Source: Streptomonospora sp. PA3 (GTDB lineage: Bacteria; Actinomycetota; Actinomycetes; Streptosporangiales; Streptosporangiaceae). From it: 64,000 nucleotides of DNA. Location: NCBI RefSeq assembly GCF_009728995.1, contig NZ_VTZW01000016.1:454421-518420 (forward strand), in the 5' to 3' direction. Below the pieces are notes generated by a model, which was not told the DNA's origin, did not search any database, and worked only from the letters and a program-made list of their open reading frames with translations. The translations under genes were made by a program, and so were the position numbers. Below are positions 8,698 to 17,248 of the stretch, piece after piece (the first letter of the stretch is position 1; the number at the start of each line of letters is the position of its first letter).

Positions 8698-9765
8698 TCA
8701 CCGCAACTCTGCCAGAGTCCGCGTCAGCCGTAGGGAGGTCTCCCGATCCCGCACCGCCACCCGCAGCCAGTCGGGGCCCAGGCCGGGGAAGGTGTCGCCG
8801 CGTCTGACGGCGATTCCCGCCTCGCGCAGGCGCAACCGCAGGTCTTCCCCGTTCTCGGCCTTGACCAGCAGGAACGAGGCCGCGGCGGCGGGAGTGACGT
8901 GCAGGCCGCAATCGGCCAGGTCCGCGGCGAACTCGCTGCGCCGGACCGCCAGCCCGCGGGCCCACTCCTCGGCCTCGGCCAGCGCCCGCGGTTCGCAGCA
9001 GGCGGCGGTGGCCGCGAGCGCGGGCGTTGACACCGACCACAGCGGCTGGGCCGCGGCCAGCCGCCCGACGGTGCCCGTGTCGGCGAGCACGTAGCCGGCG
9101 CGCAGCCCGGCCAGCCCCCAGGTCTTGGTGAGGCTGCGCACGACCACCAGTCCGGGTGCGCCGGTGCGCGCGGCCAGCGACTCGGTCTCGCCGGGGACGC
9201 AGTCGGCGAAGGCCTCGTCGACGACGAGCACGCGGCCGGGCCGGGCAAGGCGCTCGACGACTCCGGCGGGGTGCAGCACCGAGGTGGGGTTGGTGGGGTT
9301 TCCCACCATCACCAGGTCCGCGTCGGCGGGCACGGCTTCCGGGTCGAGCTCGAAGCGCGGCGCCTCCAGCACGACCCGCTCGACGGGGTGGCCGGCGGCG
9401 CGCAGTGCGGCTTCGGGCTCTGTGAACTGCGGATGGACCACGACGGCGCGCCTGGGCCGCAGAACCCGCGCGAGCAGCACGAACGCCTCGGCGGCCCCGG
9501 CGGTCAGCAGCACCTCGGCGGGGTCGCGGCCGTGCCGGCGGGCCACCGCCTCGCGGGCGGGCGCCGGGTCGGGGTAGGCCGCGACGCCGGAGAGCGACGC
9601 CGCGATGCGCTCGGCGAGCCAGGGCGGCGGGGCGCCGGCGCGCACGTTGACGGCGAAGTCGAGCAGGTCGGGACCGGTCTCGGCGTCGCCATGGTGGCGC
9701 AGGTCGGGGCCGCGGCTCCCGGCGGCGGCGCGGCCGGGCGCCTCAGTGCCCATGGCCGTGCCCAT
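8698..9765 (-). CDS. cobC: CobC-like PLP-dependent aminotransferase/threonine-phosphate decarboxylase
   Basis: A fold-type I PLP enzyme of about 355 aa, with DLLDFAVNVR near the N-terminus, the NPTNPTS substrate/cofactor loop, VVDEAFADC, and the lysine motif SLTKTWGLAGLRAGYV. In the B12 context the likely reaction is decarboxylation of L-threonine phosphate to aminopropanol phosphate for the nucleotide-loop arm made by CobD. The family is close to HisC, so the sequence alone does not exclude histidinol-phosphate aminotransferase; the neighbours decide. Starts at 9765 and 9753 are both possible and neither has a clear Shine-Dalgarno. Either overlaps the end of cbiX, which favours translational coupling. 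Confidence 0.85.
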   Translation of the reverse strand: MGTAMGTEAPGRAAAGSRGPDLRHHGDAETGPDLLDFAVNVRAGAPPPWLAERIAASLSGVAAYPDPAPAREAVARRHGRDPAEVLLTAGAAEAFVLLARVLRPRRAVVVHPQFTEPEAALRAAGHPVERVVLEAPRFELDPEAVPADADLVMVGNPTNPTSVLHPAGVVERLARPGRVLVVDEAFADCVPGETESLAARTGAPGLVVVRSLTKTWGLAGLRAGYVLADTGTVGRLAAAQPLWSVSTPALAATAACCEPRALAEAEEWARGLAVRRSEFAADLADCGLHVTPAAAASFLLVKAENGEDLRLRLREAGIAVRRGDTFPGLGPDWLRVAVRDRETSLRLTRTLAELR

Positions 9766-10684
9766 GCCCGTGGCCGTGGCCGTGCGCGGGGTCGTCGGGG
9801 TGGTGGTGTGGCGTCTGGGCCGCGCCGACCTTGTCCTCGAATCCGGGCAGCGCGATGCGGTAGACGCAGGTGTCGCAGTTCATCCGGATGTCGCCGGCCC
9901 GGGCCTCGTCGTAGCGCTCGGCGATGACGTCGGCCAGCCCGTCGCAGTCGCCGATCACCTGCGCGCAGCGGATGTCGAGCCCGGGGTGCTCGCCCGCGTA
10001 GTCGAGGGCCTGGTCGGCGACGCGGTCGGGCAGCACCCCGGAGAACAGGAAGTAGGGCAGCACCACGATCCGCCGGGCGCCCAGGCGGCGGATGCGCTCC
10101 AGCCCTTCGGGGACACTCGGCCGCGCGAGCGAGATGAAGGCGGGCTCGACGAAGTCCACGCCGCGCACGGCGGCGTGCCCTTCCTGGAGGAGCCGCGCGA
10201 CCTTGCACACCTCGGCGTTGGCGTCGGGGTCGGTCGAGCCGCGGCCCACCAGCAGGACCGCCGTGGGCTCGGTCGGGGCCGCCGCCGGGTCTTGTGTGCC
10301 GGCCGCCGCCTGCTCGGTGTCGAGCACCTCCTCCAGGCGCTCGGCGAGCAGCCGCAGCACGGTGGGGTGGGGGCCGAGCGGGCGGCCGTAGGCGTAGTCG
10401 AAGCCGGCGTGGCGCTCCTTCTCGCGGGCGAGGGCGCCGGGGATGTCGCCCTTGGCGTGGCCCGCGGCCACGAGCATCAGCGGCAGGGCGACCATGCGGC
10501 GGTGGCCCTTGGCGTAGAGGTCGCGCACGGCGTCGGTGAGCGGGGGCGGCGAGAGTTCGATGAAGCCCCCGGCGACCTCGCGGTCCGCGAGGCGCCGGCC
10601 CAGGCGCTCGACGAACGCCTCGAAGTCCGCCACGCCCTTGTCGTCGCGGGTTCCGTGTCCGACAAGCAGCAAAGGGGGTTGCAT
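9743..10684 (-). CDS. cbiX: CbiX-type sirohydrochlorin cobaltochelatase with His-rich tail
   Basis: About 313 aa with two chelatase half-domains: LLLVGHGTRDDKG at the N-terminus and LLVGRGSTDPDANAE in the middle, so a long, duplicated CbiX rather than CbiX-short. It should insert Co2+ into sirohydrochlorin early in the pathway. The C-terminus is a run of alternating His-Gly pairs after PHHHPDD, a likely metal-holding tail. The ATG at 10684 was chosen because MQPPLLLVGHG is the usual family N-terminus and an AGGA lies about eight bases upstream; the frame runs open to 10930 but that extension is Arg-rich and unlike the family. The gene overlaps the next (cobC-like) start and sits 249 bases downstream of cobH. 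Confidence 0.92.
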   Translation of the reverse strand: MQPPLLLVGHGTRDDKGVADFEAFVERLGRRLADREVAGGFIELSPPPLTDAVRDLYAKGHRRMVALPLMLVAAGHAKGDIPGALAREKERHAGFDYAYGRPLGPHPTVLRLLAERLEEVLDTEQAAAGTQDPAAAPTEPTAVLLVGRGSTDPDANAEVCKVARLLQEGHAAVRGVDFVEPAFISLARPSVPEGLERIRRLGARRIVVLPYFLFSGVLPDRVADQALDYAGEHPGLDIRCAQVIGDCDGLADVIAERYDEARAGDIRMNCDTCVYRIALPGFEDKVGAAQTPHHHPDDPAHGHGHGHGHGHGH

Positions 10685-10933
10685 CCGAGTCCTAACCGGT
10701 GAGTGGGGTGTTTCGGACCGGCTGCGGGGCAGCACGGTCCGACTTCTCGTGGTCGGGGGAAGAGCCGCGCAGCGACGGCGGTGCGCGGGGTGCGGGAAAC
10801 GCTGCCGGGTGCGGTCGGCTCGGCACCGTATCGGGCCGACCGCCGGTTCGGTAGCGGCGGGCTCCTCCTCTCCGGTCGACTTCCGGCCGCCTCCCGGCCC
10901 GCGGCCGCGGCGGCGCGCCGGCGGGCGCACCGC

Positions 10934-11524
10934 TCATTCGGGTACGGGACCGTACAGCAGAGCGTTCAGCGCCGCAGCGGCGACGGCCGATCCGCCCTTC
11001 TCTGAGACGTTGCTCACCTGCGGCAGGCCGCTGGCGCGCAGTTCCGCCTTGGACTCGGCGGCACCGACGAAGCCCACGGGCAAACCGATGACCAGGGCGG
11101 GCTCGACCCGGCGGGCGATGATCTCGACCAGTGCCGTGGGCGCGCAGCCCACCACCCACACCGCGCCCGGCCCGACCTCGGAGTAGGCGCTGCGCACCGC
11201 GGCGGCCGAGCGGGTGATCCCGGCGGTGCGCGCCAGCCGTGCTGCGCGGGGGTCGGAGATGTGGCACACGCAGTCGCGGGCGGTGATTCCCGCCGCGACC
11301 ATCGCGACGTCGGTCACCACCGGCGCACCCTCGGCCAGCCGCTGCGCGGCCTTCTCGACGGCGGTGTCGTCGATCACCAGGTCGGTCGCATAGTCCAGGT
11401 CGGCGCTGGAGTGGATGACCCGCTCGGCCACGGCGCGGCTCAGCGGCGGCAGTCGGCCCAGATCGACGCGGGAGCGCAGGATGGCGAAGGACTCGGCCTC
11501 GATGGGATGCACGTTGCGCTCCAC
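10934..11524 (-). CDS. cobH: Precorrin-8X methylmutase (CobH/CbiC)
   Basis: A 196-aa protein of the expected family length, beginning HPIEAESFAILR and including VIHSSADLDYA, which contains the conserved histidine region, and GLPVGFVGAAESK near the C-terminus. It moves the methyl group from C-11 to C-12 of precorrin-8X, giving hydrogenobyrinate (or the cobalt form, cobyrinate). It lies 52 bases downstream of a small ferredoxin gene and upstream of cbiX on the same strand. About 250 bases with no recognisable gene separate it from cbiX, so cbiX may have an additional promoter. Confidence 0.95.
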   Translation of the reverse strand: MERNVHPIEAESFAILRSRVDLGRLPPLSRAVAERVIHSSADLDYATDLVIDDTAVEKAAQRLAEGAPVVTDVAMVAAGITARDCVCHISDPRAARLARTAGITRSAAAVRSAYSEVGPGAVWVVGCAPTALVEIIARRVEPALVIGLPVGFVGAAESKAELRASGLPQVSNVSEKGGSAVAAAALNALLYGPVPE

Positions 11525-11576
11525 CGTCGTCTCCCCCCGTCGGTCTCGTGCTCGGTTCGGCGCGCCTTGGGCACGC

Positions 11577-11777
11577 TCAGCCTGCCAGGACGGCGATCGC
11601 GTCGGCCGGGCAGACCTCCACGCACTCCAGGCAGCCTGTGCACCGCTCGCCCAGCACCTCCAGGCGCCCGCCCCGCGGCCGCAGCGCGTGCTCCGGACAC
11701 GACAGCAGGCAGGCTCCGCAGGCGGTGCACGACGATGTCACAGCCACCGGCGCGATCGGCTCGGCGGGGTCGGCCAA
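11577..11777 (-). CDS. Small 2[4Fe-4S] ferredoxin
   Basis: A 66-aa protein with two cysteine clusters: CTACGACLLSCP and CTGCLECVEVCP, the typical pattern for two [4Fe-4S] clusters (CxxCxxCxxxCP twice). It is the first gene of the minus-strand B12 run and is divergent from the riboswitch-controlled cbiMNQO operon. Its likely job is electron transfer to a B12 enzyme, for example a reductase or chelatase step; this is inferred from position. It may partly make up for the absence of a recognisable CobG in the window, but it lacks any CobG catalytic domain. Confidence 0.88.
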   Translation of the reverse strand: MADPAEPIAPVAVTSSCTACGACLLSCPEHALRPRGGRLEVLGERCTGCLECVEVCPADAIAVLAG

Positions 11778-11949
11778 AGCGCCTCCTTCACTCGTGCGCC
11801 GGCGGGTGAGACCGGTGCCACCGTCGCGGCGCGGCGGCCCCGCGGGGGCGGCGCTCGCCCAGCGTACACGGCCTTTCGGGCAGGATTCCGGTCGTGCGCG
11901 CCCGCTGCCCGGTATTGCGGATCCGCCGCTGGCGCCGTACGTTCATTGG

Positions 11950-12133
11950 GCCGTGGTGTTCGGGAAGTCCGGTTCGAAACCGGCGCGGCCCTCGCCACTG
12001 TGAGCGGGAAGTCCGACGCCCCGACCGCCGCCGGCGCGGCCGGTCGGTGCAGGCCACTGGGGGCATCAGCGATGCTGCCCCTGGGAAGGCCGGCGGAGGG
12101 CGACGACCCGTCAGCCAGGAGACCGGCCACGGC
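11950..12133 (+). promoter_or_regulatory. Cobalamin riboswitch upstream of cbiMNQO
   Basis: Outer stem P1 forms between GCCGTGG (11950-11956) and CCACGGC (12127-12133). Inside are the conserved GCCACTG-type segment near 11993, a GGGAAG segment, and the B12-box region AGCCAGGAGACCGGCC (12115-12130). It precedes the cbiM start by about 40 bases. Adenosylcobalamin binding is expected to lower expression of the cobalt uptake genes. Confidence 0.9.
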
Positions 12134-12175
12134 GTGACGACCGTCCACGAGGTGCTGGAAGTTGGGTCCTCCGAT

Positions 12176-12910
12176 ATGCATATCGCTGAAGGCTTTCTGC
12201 CCTGGCAGCACGCCGCGGCCTGGACCGCCGCCGCGGCTCCCTTCGTCGCACACGGCATCCGCTCGCTCACGCACGCGGTCCGCGCCGACCCCGACGCCAA
12301 ACTCCTGATCGGCGCGTCCGGAGCGTTCTGCTTCGTGCTGTCGGCGCTGAAGATCCCCTCGGTCACCGGCAGCTGCTCCCACCCCACCGGCGCCGGCCTG
12401 GGCGCGGTGCTGTTCCGCCCGCCGGTCATGGCCGTGCTGGGCACGATCACGCTGCTGTTCCAGGCGCTGCTGCTGGCCCACGGCGGGTTGACCACGCTGG
12501 GCGCCAACGCCTTCTCCATGGCCGTGGTGGGGCCGTGGACCGCCTACGGCGCCTACCGGCTCGTCCGCTCGGCCACCGCCTCGGCCGGCGAGCAGACCTC
12601 CCTGGGTCTGGCCGTGTTCTGCGCGGCCTCGCTGGGCAGCCTGGCCACCTACACGACGACCAGCGTCCAACTGGCCCTGGCCTTCCCCGACCCCGCCTCC
12701 GGCTTCCTGGGCTCCTTCGCCACCTTCGCCGGCATCTTCTCGCTGACCCAGATCCCCCTGGCCGTGATCGAGGGCTTGATCACCGTGGTGCTCGTGCGGA
12801 TGCTGGTCCGCGTCACTCCTGACCAGCTGCGCCGGCTGGGCGTGCTGCGCAGGCCCGCCGCGGCGGCGCCGACCGCCTCCACCGAAGCGACCGAAGAGAA
12901 GGCGGGCTGA
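12176..12910 (+). CDS. cbiM: Cobalt ECF transporter substrate-capture protein CbiM
   Basis: A 244-aa integral membrane protein. The mature-like N-terminus MHIAEGFLP is diagnostic: the His at position 2 helps bind Co2+. Other CbiM signatures are [12 protein letters not shown] and [14 protein letters not shown], and about seven membrane spans are visible. The ATG at 12176 was chosen because the protein must begin MHI for metal binding; an upstream open extension covers the riboswitch and is not coding. It works with CbiN, CbiQ and CbiO as a Group I ECF importer and is the first gene behind the cobalamin riboswitch. Confidence 0.96.
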   Translation: MHIAEGFLPWQHAAAWTAAAAPFVAHGIRSLTHAVRADPDAKLLIGASGAFCFVLSALKIPSVTGSCSHPTGAGLGAVLFRPPVMAVLGTITLLFQALLLAHGGLTTLGANAFSMAVVGPWTAYGAYRLVRSATASAGEQTSLGLAVFCAASLGSLATYTTTSVQLALAFPDPASGFLGSFATFAGIFSLTQIPLAVIEGLITVVLVRMLVRVTPDQLRRLGVLRRPAAAAPTASTEATEEKAG

Positions 12911-12913
12911 GGC

Positions 12914-13291
12914 ATGCCGAAGACCACGACCACCTGGATGCTGATCGCGCTCGCCGCGCTGATCGCCGCGCTGCCCCTGCTCATCGGCTCGGGAAACCAC
13001 CTGGAGGAGCCCTTCGCCGGTGCCGACGCCCAGGCCAAGAGCACCGTGACCGAGGTCGACGAGGGCTACGAGCCGTGGTTCGCACCGATCTACGAGCCTC
13101 CGTCCGCCGAGATCGAGTCGGGCATCTTCGCGCTGCAGGCCGCGATCGGCGCCGGGTTCATCGGCTACTTCTTCGGGGTCGTGCGCACCCGCACCAAGCT
13201 CGCCAGGCCCCGGGCCGAGGCGCCGGATGCGCCGGACGCCGCGGACGCCGCCCGTTCGGCGGAGGCGGAGCCCGGTTCCGCCGAACGGTAG
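12914..13291 (+). CDS. cbiN: Cobalt ECF transporter auxiliary protein CbiN
   Basis: 125 aa with two membrane spans (residues about 8-25 and 75-95) separated by an extracytoplasmic loop containing the family-like FAGADAQA and YEPWFAPIYEPPS segments. It activates CbiM for cobalt loading. The start is three bases after the cbiM stop. The C-terminal 30 residues are a charged, Ala/Asp/Pro-rich tail that is longer than in typical CbiN. Confidence 0.93.
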   Translation: MPKTTTTWMLIALAALIAALPLLIGSGNHLEEPFAGADAQAKSTVTEVDEGYEPWFAPIYEPPSAEIESGIFALQAAIGAGFIGYFFGVVRTRTKLARPRAEAPDAPDAADAARSAEAEPGSAER

Positions 13292-13300
13292 CGGCACCCC

Positions 13301-14053
13301 GTGCTCGCCATCGACGCCGCCGCCTACCGGAGTCCGTGGCGGCGGCTCCATCCCACCGTCAAGGGCGTGTTCTTCGGCGGCCTGCTGGTGTGCGCGCTGG
13401 CGCTGCCCACCTGGCCGGCCGCGCCGCTGGTGGCGGCGGTCGCCCTGGCCGCCGCCTTCGGCCCGGCGCGGGTGTCGCCCGCCGCGTTCCTGCGCGCTGC
13501 CTGGGGGCCGCTGCTGTTCGTCCTCACCGGGTCGCTGGCGCTGCTGGTGAGCGTCGGTGGGCCGCAGCAGATCGTCGCCCTGGACCCCGCCGGACCGGCG
13601 CGGGCCGCCGAGGTCACCGGGCGGGCCGCGGCGGCGATCTGCTGCCAGCTGCTGTTCGCCTTCACCACGCCGCTGGCCGACCTGCTGCCCCGGCTGACGC
13701 GCATCGGGCTGCCGGCGGTGCTCGTGGAGGTGGTCGCGCTGATCTACCGCATGCTGTTCGTCACCCTGGACAGCGCCCGGCGCATCCACGCAGGCCAGGC
13801 CGGGCGGCTGGGTTATGCCAATCGGCGGGCCTGGACCCGGTCGGCGGGGTCGCTGGGTGCGGCTCTGTTCGTGCGCTCCTACGACCGCGCGCGGCGGATG
13901 CAGCGCGGCCTGGAGTGCCGCGGCTACACCGGCGAGCTGACCGTCCTGGTCGAGGAGCTGTCCCTGCGGCCCGCCGCCGTTCTCGCCGCCGCCGCGCCGC
14001 CGCTGCTGGTGGCCGCGGCGGCCGTGAACTACCAGTTGGGAGCAGGCCTGTGA
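13301..14053 (+). CDS. cbiQ: Cobalt ECF transporter transmembrane coupling protein CbiQ
   Basis: 250 aa starting at a GTG nine bases after cbiN. It has four to five hydrophobic spans and the two coupling-helix signatures of EcfT/CbiQ proteins, seen as ARRIHAGQAGRLGY and ARRMQRGLECRGYTG. It transmits ATP hydrolysis by CbiO to the CbiMN module. Its TGA overlaps the GTG start of cbiO (GTGA, 14050-14053), indicating coupling. Confidence 0.95.
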   Translation: MLAIDAAAYRSPWRRLHPTVKGVFFGGLLVCALALPTWPAAPLVAAVALAAAFGPARVSPAAFLRAAWGPLLFVLTGSLALLVSVGGPQQIVALDPAGPARAAEVTGRAAAAICCQLLFAFTTPLADLLPRLTRIGLPAVLVEVVALIYRMLFVTLDSARRIHAGQAGRLGYANRRAWTRSAGSLGAALFVRSYDRARRMQRGLECRGYTGELTVLVEELSLRPAAVLAAAAPPLLVAAAAVNYQLGAGL

Positions 14054-14922
14054 CCACCGCCTCCGGCGGCGACACCACCGCCGCCCCGCCCGCGGCTCTG
14101 GCCGGGCGCGGGCTCTCCTATTGCTACCCCGACACCTCCCCGGTCTTCACCGGGCTGGACGTGCGCATCGACTCCGGCGCCGTCGTGGGCGTCCTCGGCC
14201 CCAACGGGGGCGGCAAGACGACTCTGCTGCGGCTGCTCTCGGGCAGCCTGACCCCCGACGCGGGGGAGATCTACGTGAGCGGCGAGCGGGTGCGGCGCGG
14301 CCGCCGCGCGCTGGCCGAACTGCGGCGCAGGGTCCAGCTGGTGTTCCAGGACCCCGACGACCAGCTGTTCTCCGCGAGCGTCACCCAGGACGTGTCCTTC
14401 GGCCCGCTCAACCTGGGCCTGGACGCCCGGGCGGCGCGCGAGCGGGTCGCCTGGGCCCTGGAGGCGCTGGAGATCACCGACCTGGCCGACCAGCCCACCC
14501 ACCTGCTCTCCTACGGCCAGCGCAAGCGCGTGGTGCTGGCGGGCGCGCTGGCGATGCGGCCCTCGGTGCTGGTGCTGGACGAACCCACCGCGGGGCTGGA
14601 TCCCGAGGGGGTGGAGTCGCTGCTGGCGACGCTGGAGGGGCTGCGCGCCGCGGGCACCACGCTGGTGCTCTCGACCCACGACGTCGACCTGGCCTACCGG
14701 TGGGCCGAGACGGTGCTGCTGCTCGACCGGGGACTGCTGGCCGCCGGCCCGGCCCGCGAGGTCCTCGCCGATCCCGGCCTGCTGTCGGCCGCCCGCCTGC
14801 GCCCGGCCTGGGCACCGGCGGCCGGGCGGGCGCTGCGGGCGGCGGGCCTGCTGGCCCCCGGAGCGCCCGATCCGGCCACCCCCGAGGAGGCGGCGCGGCT
14901 GCTGGGCGACCGGAAGGGATGA
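14050..14922 (+). CDS. cbiO: Cobalt ECF transporter ATPase CbiO
   Basis: 290 aa ABC ATPase: Walker A GPNGGGKTTLL, Q-loop VFQDPDDQLFS, a signature SYGQRKRVVLAGAL (the energy-coupling-factor variant of LSGGQ), Walker B VLVLDEPTAGLD and an H-loop STHDVD. It powers cobalt import with CbiMNQ. It starts at a GTG overlapping the cbiQ stop. The last 50 residues are Ala/Pro-rich. A strong inverted repeat 28 bases past the stop probably ends the transcript. Confidence 0.96.
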   Translation: MTTASGGDTTAAPPAALAGRGLSYCYPDTSPVFTGLDVRIDSGAVVGVLGPNGGGKTTLLRLLSGSLTPDAGEIYVSGERVRRGRRALAELRRRVQLVFQDPDDQLFSASVTQDVSFGPLNLGLDARAARERVAWALEALEITDLADQPTHLLSYGQRKRVVLAGALAMRPSVLVLDEPTAGLDPEGVESLLATLEGLRAAGTTLVLSTHDVDLAYRWAETVLLLDRGLLAAGPAREVLADPGLLSAARLRPAWAPAAGRALRAAGLLAPGAPDPATPEEAARLLGDRKG

Positions 14923-14949
14923 CGGGCCCGGGCATCAGCCGGGGAAACC

Positions 14950-15000
14950 GGCGAGCCGCCGCCCCGGAAGTGCGGTGGGGCGCCATCCCGACGGCTCGCC
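14950..15000. terminator. Nested inverted repeat after cbiO
   Basis: Nine-base perfect arms GGCGAGCCG (14950-14958) and CGGCTCGCC (14992-15000) enclose a second stem CGCCCC/GGGGCG. It lies between the convergent cbiO and the small membrane gene. There is no T-tract, as is common for actinobacterial terminators. Confidence 0.5.
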
Positions 15001-15042
15001 CGACGGGGGTGCACGGTTGCGAGCCCCACGCTGGACGGCGTG

Positions 15043-15381
15043 TCAGGACCGCCAGGTTCGCACCACGTGCAGCACGATCGCGACCACGGCGAGGATCGCC
15101 CACGGCGGCACTGCCTCGGGGGTGGACTCGACCGCCCAGGCTGCGGCGGCGATACCGAGCGCGCCCCACCCGGCGACCCTGAGCGTCCGTGCGCTGCGCG
15201 TGGCGGAGCCGGGGTGCCCGTGCTCCCCCTCGCGCTTGGGTGCGGTCTCCGCTTCCATGCGCGTGGCCAGCGAGTCGGCGATCGCGGTGTCGAACTCCGG
15301 GCCGAGTTCGCGTCCGGTGGAGATCGCGGTGGCGATCTCCGCGCGCAGGTCGGTGGTGCGGGCGGGGGGTGTGGTGGCCAT
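15043..15381 (-). CDS. Small membrane protein of unknown function
   Basis: 112 aa from the ATG at 15381, which has a very strong GGAGGAAGG six bases upstream. The N-terminal half is soluble and helical (DLRAEIATAISTGRELG). The C-terminal half holds two hydrophobic spans separated by a short polar loop (around residues 68-86 and 90-106), ending in a basic tail. I do not recognise the family. It follows the cbiG/cobJ gene on the same strand, 85 bases downstream, so it may be co-transcribed with the cobI-cobJ operon. No cobalamin function is evident. Confidence 0.7.
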   Translation of the reverse strand: MATTPPARTTDLRAEIATAISTGRELGPEFDTAIADSLATRMEAETAPKREGEHGHPGSATRSARTLRVAGWGALGIAAAAWAVESTPEAVPPWAILAVVAIVLHVVRTWRS

Positions 15382-15466
15382 GGCGCCTTCCTCCAGCGGT
15401 GTTGCAGGCCGCGGCCGCCCGAGGGCGGAGGCCACAGTCTAAGGGGGACGGCGCTTCCGGACAGGG

Positions 15467-17239
15467 CTAGGGCACGGTCTCATCCGCGGCGCTGCGCCAG
15501 GTGTAGCCGCGCGGGGTGACGAAGCGGCCGGCCACGGTGCGGCTGGCGGAGCTGCCCACCAGTACCACGGTGTACATGTCCACGTCCTCGGCGCCGCCCT
15601 CGCGCATCGCCTGCAGTGTGGTGACGACGGCGCGCTCGTCGTCGCGGGCGGCGTTGCGGACATGGCCCACCGGCGTCTGCGGCGGCCGGTGCCGGGCGAG
15701 GATGTCCAGCGCCTCGGGCAGCTGCCAGTCGCGGCGGCGGCTGCGCGGGTTGTAGAAGCACACGGTGAAGTCGCCTTCGGCGGCGGCCCGCACGCGGCGC
15801 TCGATCGCCTCCCAGGGGGTGTGCAGGTCCGACAGCGAGATGTAGGCGTGATCGTGGCCCAGGGGCGCGCCGAGCCGGTGCGCCGCGGCGACGGCGGCCG
15901 TGATCCCGGGCACGCCCACCACGTCGATGTCGGCGCCCGCGAAGTCCAGCGCGGGACTGGCCATGGCGTAGACCCCGGCGTCGCCCGAGCCGATGAGCGC
16001 CACGGCGGCGCCTGCCCGCGCCTCGCCCACAGCGGTGCGGGCGCGCTCCTCCTCCTGGCCCAGGCCGCTGGCCAGGACGCGGGTGCCGGGGCGCAGCAGG
16101 TCGCGTACCTGGTCGAGGTACTGGTCGAGGCCCACGACGACCGAAGCGCGGTGCAGCTCGGCGAGCGCGCGGGGGGCCGCGAGGTCGCGGGCGCCCGGCC
16201 CGAGACCGACGAGGGCCAGGCGCCCGCGGGGCCGCAGGCGGGCCACGGCAGCGGTGGCGTTGGCCGACTTGCGCTTGGCCGCCACGAGGTCGGCACCTGC
16301 GCCGTCGTCGGCCGCGGCGCGCAGGGCGGCGGCCTCGGCGACGCTGGGCGTGCCCACTTCGGCGCGCACCGCCTCGCTGGGGTTGGGCACCTCGACCCCG
16401 GCCAGGTCGGCGGCGGCGAAGACGCGCACCGGCCAGCCGCGATCGCGGGCGGCGCGCAGGATGCCCTCCTCGTCCGCCTTGACGTCGACGGTGGCCAGAG
16501 CGCGTACCGAGGCCGGGGCCAGGCCCGCCTCGTCCAGGGACGCGTCGATCAGCGCCCCGACCTCCTCGGCCGCGGCGCCGCGCGCCGAGCCGACACCCAC
16601 CACGAGGGAGGGCGGGCGGTAGGTGACGGCCGGCACGGTCTCGGCGCACGGCGGCGCGGTCCGGTCGGTGACGCGCAGCACGGCCGCCGCCGACTCCGGC
16701 GGGGTCTGCGGCGAGGCGTTGGGCGGCAGCGGCGGCAGCGGCCAGGCCTGGTCGGACTCCACCCGCACCGGCCGCCCCGACAGCAGCGCGGCGCCGGCGG
16801 AGGCCAGCGGCGCCGGGTCGGCGACGGCGAAGCCCAGGTCCGCGCCGTAGGAGTCCAGCGCCGCGGTGGAGGCGGCGTCGCTGGCGGTGGTGACCACCGG
16901 TTGGCAGCCCAGCACGCCGGCGACGCCGCTGGCCAGGTCGTTGCCGCCGTGGTGGCCGCCCAGCACCGCCACCGCGTGCTGCAGCGCCTCGTCGACGCAG
17001 ACCACCGGCGGGTCGGTGTGCTTGTCGCCGAGTACCGGCGCCAGCGCCCGCACGGCCGCCCCCACGGCCAGGAAGGCCACCACCGCGCCGCATTCGGCGA
17101 AGGCGGCGCGCAGCGCCTCGCCCGCGCGGTCTTCGGTGAAGGTGCGGACCCGTCCGGGCCAGGCCGCGGCCAGGCGCGCGGCCGCGGTGCGGCCGCGCTC
17201 GGTCGCGGCGATGACGCCGATGGGGGCGCTGTCGGTCAT
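15467..17239 (-). CDS. cobJ: CbiG-CobJ fusion: cobalt-precorrin-5A hydrolase / precorrin-3B C17-methyltransferase
   Basis: 590 aa. Residues 1 to about 315 are CbiG, beginning IGVIAATERGR with the conserved GGHHGGNDLA and a C-terminal VGVGSARGA subdomain; it opens the delta-lactone and releases acetaldehyde. From about residue 335 is a CobJ/CbiH SAM methyltransferase: GLGPGARDLAAP, SGDAGVYAMASP, and VPGITAAVAAAHRLGAP. CobJ methylates C-17 and drives ring contraction. CbiG belongs to the cobalt-early (anaerobic) route, so this fusion supports early cobalt insertion here. It starts nine bases after cobL. Confidence 0.95.
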   Translation of the reverse strand: MTDSAPIGVIAATERGRTAAARLAAAWPGRVRTFTEDRAGEALRAAFAECGAVVAFLAVGAAVRALAPVLGDKHTDPPVVCVDEALQHAVAVLGGHHGGNDLASGVAGVLGCQPVVTTASDAASTAALDSYGADLGFAVADPAPLASAGAALLSGRPVRVESDQAWPLPPLPPNASPQTPPESAAAVLRVTDRTAPPCAETVPAVTYRPPSLVVGVGSARGAAAEEVGALIDASLDEAGLAPASVRALATVDVKADEEGILRAARDRGWPVRVFAAADLAGVEVPNPSEAVRAEVGTPSVAEAAALRAAADDGAGADLVAAKRKSANATAAVARLRPRGRLALVGLGPGARDLAAPRALAELHRASVVVGLDQYLDQVRDLLRPGTRVLASGLGQEEERARTAVGEARAGAAVALIGSGDAGVYAMASPALDFAGADIDVVGVPGITAAVAAAHRLGAPLGHDHAYISLSDLHTPWEAIERRVRAAAEGDFTVCFYNPRSRRRDWQLPEALDILARHRPPQTPVGHVRNAARDDERAVVTTLQAMREGGAEDVDMYTVVLVGSSASRTVAGRFVTPRGYTWRSAADETVP

Positions 17240-17248
17240 CGTTGCCTT

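Noticed and set aside
5793-8807. Plus-strand frame of about 1000 codons
   Set aside because: Antisense of the BluB-CobT gene, an effect of high G+C codon bias. The sense strand has clear catalytic motifs.
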